Positions 1 to 4,433 of a stretch of DNA of 6,792 bases are shown in pieces. The position numbers and the translations under genes were made by a program. The number at the start of each line of letters is the position of its first letter. Positions within the stretch are counted from its first letter, which is position 1. The DNA lies in contig JAMOSA010000251.1 of assembly GCA_027063325.1 (NCBI GenBank), forward strand, positions 1 through 6,792, written 5' to 3'. This DNA comes from Campylobacteraceae bacterium (GTDB taxonomy: Bacteria; Campylobacterota; Campylobacteria; Campylobacterales; Sulfurovaceae). The notes below the pieces were generated by a model. The model saw only the letters and a list, made by a program, of their open reading frames with translations. It had not been told where the DNA came from and ran no database searches.

Positions 1-411
1 CTACTTTTGACAGATTCACGCCGAAAGTGGTATAGCCAATATATTCTTAGTCATATAAATGATCCTGCCAATGAGAGACCATTTTTGCCAATATACAATC
101 TTGATACACTATTTCCTCATCTTGATAGATTTGAGAGAAATCAAGATATAGATTTGCTTGAAGATATGCTCTCTATATCTTATCCACAAGGCTACTTTAT
201 ATGGTATATAGGTGAGGGGAACTATCCATATGCAAAGTTTGCTTTTAGAGATGATGGTAACTTCTTGTGGCTTGTAGATGAACAATTACCTGGGAGCTTT
301 TATCTATCTGGCAGTGACTCTTTGCTGGATATCAAACTGCTTCAGCTGTACAAACTATTTAACAAAACCATAGAAGCAACACTTTTTGGTGAGATAGATA
401 TAGAAGAATGA
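1..411 (+). CDS. hobA: HobA, DnaA-interacting replication initiation factor (5' end missing)
   Basis: HobA is a Campylobacterota protein that binds domain I of DnaA and helps DnaA assemble on oriC; it is regarded as the structural counterpart of DiaA in other proteobacteria. The reading frame is open from base 1 and has no convincing start: the TTG at 7 lies inside the conserved region, because residues before it (LLL) and after it (TDSRRKWYSQYILS) match the H. pylori stretch LLVSADSSRHWFLNYILS, recalled from memory. The family is about 180 residues long, so roughly 40 N-terminal residues lie outside the window. Other family marks are NERPFLPIYNLDTLFP, FLWLVDEQLPGSF and the C-terminal LLDIKLLQLYKLFNKTI helix. 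The stop overlaps the holB start (ATGA at 408-411), which suggests translational coupling. In H. pylori the preceding gene is aspartokinase, which may also hold here. Confidence 0.9.
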   Translation, partial: LLLTDSRRKWYSQYILSHINDPANERPFLPIYNLDTLFPHLDRFERNQDIDLLEDMLSISYPQGYFIWYIGEGNYPYAKFAFRDDGNFLWLVDEQLPGSFYLSGSDSLLDIKLLQLYKLFNKTIEATLFGEIDIEE

Positions 412-1040
412 TACGGCTCCAAAGTCAGATTATTGTATCAAAAGAGAAAGAGAGTTTATTATATAAGCTTCAAGAATTGGCATTAAATGAAGATGCTCTT
501 ATCTACTCTATCATAAAAGATGGCAATTTTTTGGTATCTGATGCTCTTGAGGCTATTCAAAAGGCTTATATCAGTAATGAAAAGAGGGTTATTTTGGTTC
601 TTGGAGCAGACAATTTTAGCGAAGTTGTTCAAAACAAGCTACTAAAGATTATCGAAGAGCCACCATCAAACAAAGAGTTTATACTGATATTTCCTACCAA
701 ATCGATGATACTCCCTACTATTCGTTCAAGACTTCCAGTAACTCAGTATGAGAGTAATAAAGAGGATATTGAATTACCATTTGATATAGATAAACTGGAT
801 ATGAATATATTGTATGAATTTATGCAAAACCATAAAAGAGTAGATATAGAAGATGCAAAGAAGCTTTTGCAAAAAATTACAATAGAGGCTATAAAAAGTG
901 ATAGATACAATATAGATGATAAGACTCTAAAGCAGATCAAAAATCTCTATTTGGCTCTTGATAGAGGTACTGTAGCAGAGTTCGCACTAAATACCTTACT
1001 TCTTAATCTACTCAAACAAAAAGTTTCAAAAAAGGGATAG
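408..1040 (+). CDS. holB: DNA polymerase III delta-prime subunit (short Campylobacterota form)
   Basis: Delta-prime is the stator subunit of the clamp loader, which places the beta sliding clamp on primed DNA. The 210-residue protein is much shorter than the E. coli subunit (334 residues) but normal for this phylum. What can be recognised is the AAA+ core: a Walker B-like strand RVILVLGADNF (residues about 59-69), the family signature NKLLKIIEEPPSNKEFILIF (about 76-95), and ILPTIRSRLP (about 101-110), which matches the sensor/SRC region with Cys replaced by Leu. No P-loop is visible, as expected for a delta-prime that does not bind ATP productively, and there is no zinc-finger cysteine set. 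The rest is helical and probably forms the collar domain. The start at 408 overlaps the hobA stop by four bases. The 3' end (AAAAAAGGGATAG) also supplies the ribosome binding site of folP. Confidence 0.86.
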   Translation: MIRLQSQIIVSKEKESLLYKLQELALNEDALIYSIIKDGNFLVSDALEAIQKAYISNEKRVILVLGADNFSEVVQNKLLKIIEEPPSNKEFILIFPTKSMILPTIRSRLPVTQYESNKEDIELPFDIDKLDMNILYEFMQNHKRVDIEDAKKLLQKITIEAIKSDRYNIDDKTLKQIKNLYLALDRGTVAEFALNTLLLNLLKQKVSKKG

Positions 1041-1045
1041 TTTCT

Positions 1046-2197
1046 ATGTATATATATCAGCTTGATAAAGATATTGATTATCGCAGATCTCTTTATGAAT
1101 TGGGTGTCGAAAGAGGTGGTATTGAGATAATCTCAAAAAAGATGGATAATTATATATTTTATATCAAAGAGTTAAAGACCCCAGCAGCAAACATATTAAA
1201 GCAAGATTGTTTGAGTATAGGAGCTGAACTTGCAGTTCCAAGAGGTACTGTTGTGTGTCAAAATAAAAAGGTTGACTCTATATTGGTAGCAAATAGAAAA
1301 CAACTTGAAATACTCTCAAAAAAAGAACTCTCTCAACCATTTGGATTAAAGGAGTTTGCAAAGTATTTACAAGATTGGCTTGAAGCTATGCCAAAATATC
1401 CTGTAGAGATAATGGGTGTTGTTAATGCAAATAGTGATAGTTTTTATGAAGGTAGTAGATTTAAAGGTACCAAAGCTATAGATGCTATATCAAAAATGAT
1501 AGAAGATGGGGCTACTATTATAGATATAGGTGGAGTCTCTTCAAGACCAGGTTCAATAGCAGTAGATAGCACTGAAGAGTTGAGTAGAGTAGAGCCTATT
1601 TTAGAAGAGATATACAAAAAATCACTATACAAAGAGGCTCTTTTTAGTATAGATAGCTATACACCTGTTGTTATCAAAAGAGCATTGGATTGTGGATTTG
1701 GATTTATCAATGATATTACAGGTGCAACAGATGAAAATGTTATATCACTAGCAAATGAGTATAATGCAAAGCTTTGTATCATGCATATGAAAGGGACTCC
1801 ACAAACTATGCAGCTAAATCCCCATTATGAGGATGTGATAGATGAAGTTGATAATTTTTTTGCAGACAGAATATCTAAATGTATAGATATGGGATTATCA
1901 AAAGATCAAATAGTCTTAGATGTAGGAATTGGATTTGGAAAGAGATTAGAAGATAATCTAAGGCTACTCAAACACCACTCTACATTTTTAAAACATAAAT
2001 GCCAACTCCTAATTGGAGCTAGTAGAAAATCTATGATAGATCATATTATTCCAACTCCCATAGATAAAAGATTGCCAGGTACTTTGGCTATACATCTAAG
2101 TGCCATAGATAGAGGTGCTACTATTATTAGGTGTCATGATGTTGCTGAGCATAAACAGGCAATTATGGTACATCAGGCTCTCAAAGAGATCATATAG
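1046..2197 (+). CDS. folP: Dihydropteroate synthase with long N-terminal extension
   Basis: The enzyme condenses 6-hydroxymethyl-7,8-dihydropterin diphosphate with p-aminobenzoate to give dihydropteroate in folate synthesis and is the sulfonamide target. All TIM-barrel signatures are present: IMGVVNANSDSF (residues 122-133, pterin-site Asn127), IDIGGVSSRPGS (159-170), SIDS (201-204, Asp203), NDITG (222-226), MHMKGTPQTM (246-255), DVGIGFGKR (292-300, Asp292), GASRKS (324-329, Lys328) and RCHDV (362-366, Arg362/His364). Variants such as NANSDSF for the usual NVTPDSF and GGVSSRPG for GGESTRPG are, to my recollection, typical of Campylobacterota. Residues 1 to about 115 precede the barrel and are absent from the E. 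coli enzyme (282 residues), whereas H. pylori and Campylobacter FolP are also about 380 long. The ATG at 1046 follows the holB stop by five bases, with AAAGGGA just upstream as ribosome binding site. It is the last gene of the operon. Confidence 0.93.
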   Translation: MYIYQLDKDIDYRRSLYELGVERGGIEIISKKMDNYIFYIKELKTPAANILKQDCLSIGAELAVPRGTVVCQNKKVDSILVANRKQLEILSKKELSQPFGLKEFAKYLQDWLEAMPKYPVEIMGVVNANSDSFYEGSRFKGTKAIDAISKMIEDGATIIDIGGVSSRPGSIAVDSTEELSRVEPILEEIYKKSLYKEALFSIDSYTPVVIKRALDCGFGFINDITGATDENVISLANEYNAKLCIMHMKGTPQTMQLNPHYEDVIDEVDNFFADRISKCIDMGLSKDQIVLDVGIGFGKRLEDNLRLLKHHSTFLKHKCQLLIGASRKSMIDHIIPTPIDKRLPGTLAIHLSAIDRGATIIRCHDVAEHKQAIMVHQALKEII

Positions 2198-2215
2198 TAT
2201 GGTTATTTTTGTAAT

Positions 2216-2258
2216 AAAATAGTCAAATATATAAAATATGTGATATTTGGCTGTTTTT
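2216..2258 (+). terminator. Rho-independent terminator of the hobA-holB-folP operon
   Basis: Starting 23 bases after the folP stop, AGTCAAATAT (2221-2230) pairs with ATATTTGGCT (2243-2252) around a 12-base loop; one of the ten pairs is a G-U wobble. The run TTTTT follows at 2254-2258, and AAAA at 2216-2219 can pair with it to lengthen the stem. The stem is AT-rich, so its strength is moderate, but the position and T-run support termination here. Confidence 0.68.
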
Positions 2259-2260
2259 AC

Positions 2261-2289
2261 TTGCTTTTTGAATCTTTTACAGCTATAAT
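2261..2289 (+). promoter_or_regulatory. Sigma-70 type promoter of the cold-shock gene
   Basis: A perfect TATAAT lies at 2284-2289. TTGCTT at 2261-2266 is a partial -35 match at a 17-base spacing. Three T-tracts (2254-2258, 2265-2269, 2275-2278) recur about every 10-11 bases, the pattern described for Campylobacter and Helicobacter housekeeping promoters in place of a strong -35. The predicted start is near 2296. The promoter sits immediately after the folP terminator, so the downstream gene is probably an independent unit. Confidence 0.65.
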
Positions 2290-2295
2290 GATTCC

Positions 2296-2436
2296 TGAAG
2301 AGAGATGAGGTTCGAGTTCATCTTGGTGTGTTATGCGTGTTTTTCAAATTTGTGTTATTCCGCTAGACCCGAAAGACTCTCCGAAATTTTGATTCCGCTT
2401 TTTTAAGTGTAAATCTATTTATATTAAGGTATAACA
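2296..2436 (+). promoter_or_regulatory. Long 5' leader of the cold-shock mRNA, possible thermosensor
   Basis: From the predicted start to the ATG there are about 140 untranslated bases with no open frame of note. Visible structure: a hairpin GATGAG/TTCATC (2304-2309 with 2317-2322, seven-base loop), a direct repeat ATTCCGCT (2357-2364 and 2392-2399), and a possible long-range pairing of TGTTATTCC (2353-2361) with GGTATAACA (2428-2436). That pairing has eight base pairs and one U-U mismatch and would cover the GG of the ribosome binding site AAGG (2426-2429). Long structured leaders control cspA-type mRNAs in E. coli. Whether this one does so is inference. Confidence 0.42.
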
Positions 2437-2655
2437 ATGGCAGAACTAGTACAAGGAACAGTTAAGTGGTTCAATGATGAAAAAGGTTATGGTTTCATTC
2501 AACAAGATAATGGTGGAAATGATGTATTTGTACATTTTAGACAAGTAAATAATCCACACGGTGGAAGAGTTTCCTTGCAAGAGGGTCAGAAGGTAACTTT
2601 TGAAATTGGTCAGGGGCTTAAAGGTCCTCAGGCTGAGAATGTAACTGCTCTTTAA
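2437..2655 (+). CDS. cspA: Cold-shock domain protein (CspA family)
   Basis: A single five-stranded OB-fold cold-shock domain of 72 residues, the usual length of the family. It binds single-stranded RNA or DNA and acts as an RNA chaperone in the cytoplasm. The nucleic-acid binding motifs are both intact: RNP1 as KGYGFI (residues 16-21) and RNP2 as DVFVHF (29-34), with the lead-in GTVKWFNDEKG (7-17) and the C-terminal GLKGPQAENV. The ATG at 2437 has AAGG seven bases upstream. The gene stands alone between two terminators, with its own promoter and a long leader, so it is probably regulated mostly after transcription. The paralogue type (cold-induced or constitutive) cannot be told from the sequence. 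Confidence 0.95.
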   Translation: MAELVQGTVKWFNDEKGYGFIQQDNGGNDVFVHFRQVNNPHGGRVSLQEGQKVTFEIGQGLKGPQAENVTAL

Positions 2656-2667
2656 TTAATCTTTTAT

Positions 2668-2697
2668 CTTTTGGGGGTTTGCCCCAAAAGGTTTGCT
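2668..2697 (+). terminator. Rho-independent terminator after the cold-shock gene
   Basis: CTTTTGGGG (2668-2676) pairs perfectly with CCCCAAAAG (2682-2690) around the loop GTTTG, twelve bases after the cold-shock stop codon. A moderately T-rich stretch (GTTTGCTTTC) follows. The stem also lies just beyond the stop of the convergent minus-strand gene, but read on that strand no T-run follows, so it mainly serves the plus strand. Confidence 0.82.
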
Positions 2698-2699
2698 TT

Positions 2700-2903
2700 C
2701 TAAATCAATCCCAATTCAGCCAATATAGCTTCTACTTTTGGTGATATTTCAGACAATTTTGAATATAAAGTTCCAAATGCTTTATCCTCTTCATACCACT
2801 CTTCAATATGTTTAAATGAGTTGCTTTTTTCCTCTTCGCTAAGTTCGGCACTGCTTATGGCATCTTTTATTTTTTCTAAATGCTCTACTCTTTTATTGCT
2901 CAT
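2700..2903 (-). CDS. Small acidic helical protein, function unknown
   Basis: I do not recognise this 67-residue protein. It is rich in Glu and Lys, contains no cysteine, glycine-rich loop, signal peptide or membrane segment, and looks entirely helical. One helix spans about residues 3-18 (KRVEHLEKIKDAISSA), then LSEEEKSNSFKHIEEWYEED (21-40), then about 44-66 ending AILAELGLI. That suggests a small cytosolic helical bundle or a partner protein. It is very likely a real gene: the ATG has AAAAGGA (2911-2917 on the plus strand) seven bases upstream, and a perfect TATAAT lies about 30 bases before the start codon. It converges on the cold-shock gene, the two stop codons being about 45 bases apart with a terminator hairpin between them. 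Nothing in the neighbourhood indicates its role. Confidence 0.72.
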   Translation of the reverse strand: MSNKRVEHLEKIKDAISSAELSEEEKSNSFKHIEEWYEEDKAFGTLYSKLSEISPKVEAILAELGLI

Positions 2904-2931
2904 ACTGCTATCCTTTTATTGAGATAGTGTG

Positions 2932-2937
2932 ATTATA
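2932..2937 (-). promoter_or_regulatory. -10 box of the small acidic protein gene
   Basis: On the minus strand GGGTATAATC contains a perfect TATAAT, placing the start point near 2925 and giving a leader of about 22 bases that contains the ribosome binding site. No good -35 is seen; the upstream region is A/T-rich, as is usual for this phylum. Confidence 0.6.
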
Positions 2938-2959
2938 CCCAATTTTAATTTTGCATAAA

Positions 2960-3007
2960 TGGGACTATTTATAATTGAACTTGCATACTTTGAACTTTAT
3001 AGTCCCA
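2960..3007. repeat. Inverted repeat with internal direct repeat in spacer
   Basis: GGGACTAT (2961-2968) is perfectly repeated in inverted form as ATAGTCCC (2999-3006); the flanking T2960 and A3007 extend the match to nine pairs. The 30-base interior holds the direct repeat TTGAACTT twice (2975-2982 and 2990-2997). It lies just upstream of the small acidic gene's promoter and beyond the end of the decarboxylase gene. It could be a protein-binding site, part of a terminator, or a remnant of a small mobile repeat. None of these can be decided here. Confidence 0.45.
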
Positions 3008-3030
3008 AGAGGCTTAAAGCCTTTAGCCTT
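3007..3030 (-). terminator. Possible terminator hairpin of the siroheme decarboxylase gene
   Basis: About 25-48 bases past the decarboxylase stop, AGGCT/AGCCT (3010-3014 with 3018-3022) forms a tight hairpin. A larger alternative pairs CAA+GGCT with AGCC+TTG across 3006-3030. No T-run follows on the minus strand, so termination here would be weak or factor-dependent. Confidence 0.3.
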
Positions 3031-3054
3031 GAGTATATTTAATAATTTTGGTAA

Positions 3055-4056
3055 TTAATCTATGCCAAGTTGTGCCATCTCTTCCCACTCATGAAATGCA
3101 GGATCAAAGTATATAATTCTTTGTTTTTTAAACTCTTTTGTTGAATAGAGTTTTGCATAATCATCTAAACCTACCTCTTGAGCTATCTCTTTTATAATAT
3201 CATCACACGCTTCTTGAGATTTTGCATGAACCATAGCAAACAGATTATATGGCCAGTTTGGATATTTTGGTCTGAGGTAACAGTGGCTTACTGCACTAAA
3301 AGAGGCTATCTTTTTGCCTATCTCTTCTCCTGCTTCTTCAGGTACACTCCATACACTCATTGCATTTGCTGTAAAACCTGCTTTTCTATGGTTGAGTATG
3401 GTAGCAAACCTTCTCATTATACCACTTTCCTTTAGTGAGTTTGCCAATTCAAAAAACTCTTCATAACTAAGTCCTAGTCTATCTTTTGACTCCTTGAAAG
3501 GTTCAGAGACTATGGGTATATCATGTTGGATCTCTCTAATTAGAGCATAGTGTTTTGGTGTAAGTTCAATATCAATCTTTTTCTGTTTGACAACTTTTTC
3601 TTTTTTTGCTTTTTTGCCTGTTGTATCAAGCTTTACTGATATTTTGAACATTTTGATTGTAGGTAGAGCAATAGCCTCTTTTGCATTTGTTATTTGGGCT
3701 AGTATATCAATTGTCTTTTGAAGCCCCAATGATGAATCAGGTGGTACAGCTAGAGTAAACCACAAGTTAAATTCATGGTTTCTTTCATAGTTGTGACTAA
3801 CTCCTGGGTGTTTATTGATAATCTCAGATGCTCTTTGTATATCATCAACCTTAAAAGCTACCAATGATGAACTGTAACCAAGTCGTTTGGTATCAAAAAT
3901 AGCTGAAGTTTGTCTTATAATCTTCTCTTCTTTTAATCTTTGAACAGTATCTAATACCTCTTTTTCTGATACTCCTAGTTCATTTGCTAGTGCTTTAAAG
4001 GGTTTTTTAGTCATTGGAAAGCTATTTTGCATCATATATAGTAATTCATCTTGCAT
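3055..4056 (-). CDS. Fused two-module siroheme decarboxylase (AhbA/AhbB, NirD/NirL family)
   Basis: The family decarboxylates siroheme to 12,18-didecarboxysiroheme, a shared intermediate of heme d1 (for cytochrome cd1 nitrite reductase) and of the alternative heme pathway. Members resemble Lrp/AsnC regulators and are often annotated so. The 333 residues contain two copies of the fold. Module 1 has a winged-helix about residues 1-50 and a core about 55-145 with SHNYERNHEFNLWFTL (87-102). Module 2 has a winged-helix about 163-215 and a core from about 217 with GIMRRFATILNHRKAGF (212-228) and SHCYLRPKYPNWPYNLFAMV (257-276). A Lys-rich linker (148-160) joins them. The Y-R-H-FN-WF and RP-YP-WPYN signatures are the decarboxylase type, recalled from family knowledge, and argue against a true regulator. 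Separate subunits of about 150-170 residues are common, so this is a NirDL-like fusion. The ATG has GAGGTGG eight bases upstream. The gene is divergent from napA and has an FNR-type promoter. Confidence 0.83.
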   Translation of the reverse strand: MQDELLYMMQNSFPMTKKPFKALANELGVSEKEVLDTVQRLKEEKIIRQTSAIFDTKRLGYSSSLVAFKVDDIQRASEIINKHPGVSHNYERNHEFNLWFTLAVPPDSSLGLQKTIDILAQITNAKEAIALPTIKMFKISVKLDTTGKKAKKEKVVKQKKIDIELTPKHYALIREIQHDIPIVSEPFKESKDRLGLSYEEFFELANSLKESGIMRRFATILNHRKAGFTANAMSVWSVPEEAGEEIGKKIASFSAVSHCYLRPKYPNWPYNLFAMVHAKSQEACDDIIKEIAQEVGLDDYAKLYSTKEFKKQRIIYFDPAFHEWEEMAQLGID

Positions 4057-4093
4057 AAGTTATACCACCTCTTTTTTATTCAAACTATATTTG

Positions 4094-4136
4094 ATTATAC
4101 TCATTAAACAGTTATACTGCCATTGATATAAATCAA
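4094..4136 (-). promoter_or_regulatory. FNR-type box and promoter of the siroheme decarboxylase gene
   Basis: TTGATATAAATCAA at 4123-4136 matches the FNR consensus TTGAT-N4-ATCAA in every fixed position. On the minus strand a perfect TATAAT lies at 4099-4094, giving a start point near 4087-4088, so the box centre (4129.5) is at about -41.5 to -42.5. That is the class II activator position, overlapping the -35. The leader to the ATG at 4056 is about 31 bases. The regulator could be FNR or another CRP/FNR-family protein with the same half-site. Confidence 0.72.
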
Positions 4137-4296
4137 ACTTTATTTGCATCTGATAGAACTTTAACACAATAAAAATGGAAATAGATGAGTAAAATCTACA
4201 CAATAACCAAAAGATGATTATTTTTAAGCAAAATTGATAATATAGTAAATTTATTGTTATAAATAGTAAAATTTTTCCATAACCCTCAAAAAAAGT
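4137..4296. other. AT-rich non-coding core of the divergent spacer
   Basis: The whole spacer between the two divergent genes runs 4057-4433. In this central part I see no open frame longer than a few codons, no RNA gene and no further complete FNR palindrome. A lone TTGAT half-site occurs at 4235-4239. The length leaves room for other regulators that I cannot identify. Confidence 0.5.
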
Positions 4297-4334
4297 ACTT
4301 TTTATAGTAGTTATATAACAACTTTTTATATAAC
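4297..4334. repeat. Short direct repeats upstream of the napA FNR box
   Basis: ACTTTTTATA occurs at 4297-4306 and 4321-4330, 24 bases apart. TTATATAAC occurs at 4311-4319 and 4326-4334; the first copy extends to the palindrome GTTATATAAC (4310-4319). They lie about 75-110 bases upstream of the predicted napA start, where a second activator could bind. In DNA this AT-rich, chance remains possible. Confidence 0.35.
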
Positions 4335-4357
4335 TGCAGATTGTAAAAAATATTTAG

Positions 4358-4401
4358 TATTGATATATATCAATATTCTTTAAGTTTCAAAGAGTTACAA
4401 T
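4358..4401 (+). promoter_or_regulatory. FNR-type box and promoter of napA
   Basis: TTGATATATATCAA at 4360-4373 is a perfect FNR-type palindrome; symmetry extends to 18 bases (4358-4375). TACAAT at 4396-4401 is a one-mismatch -10 box with the correct spacing, predicting a start near 4408. The box centre (4366.5) is then at -41.5, the class II activator position. The leader would be about 26 bases and contain the strong ribosome binding site AGGAGG (4423-4428). Confidence 0.78.
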
Positions 4402-4433
4402 CAAGCTATCCCGTAACAATACAGGAGGTTAGA

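Noticed and set aside
743..940. 65-residue minus-strand frame
   Set aside because: It is a shadow of holB, rich in Ile/Ser/Phe with no family resemblance and no separate promoter or ribosome binding site.
1444..1632. 62-residue minus-strand frame
   Set aside because: It lies opposite the conserved barrel motifs of folP and has no features of its own.
2304..2322. tRNA T-arm-like sequence GGTTCGAGTTC
   Set aside because: The bases flanking the loop do not form the five-pair T stem, and no acceptor, D or anticodon arms are found around it.
2668..2690. Bidirectional terminator shared with the convergent small gene
   Set aside because: The stem is symmetric, but on the minus strand it is followed by an A-rich sequence rather than a T-run.
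3178..3435. 85-residue plus-strand frame with many Cys and Phe
   Set aside because: It lies opposite the second module of the siroheme decarboxylase; the composition is what the complement of that gene would give.
3055..4056. Lrp/AsnC transcription regulator controlling napA
   Set aside because: Both modules carry the siroheme decarboxylase signatures (YERNHEFNLWF and RPKYPNWPYN); the helix-turn-helix likeness is normal for that enzyme family.
4172..4189. Short ATG frame in the divergent spacer
   Set aside because: It stops after five codons and has no ribosome binding site.
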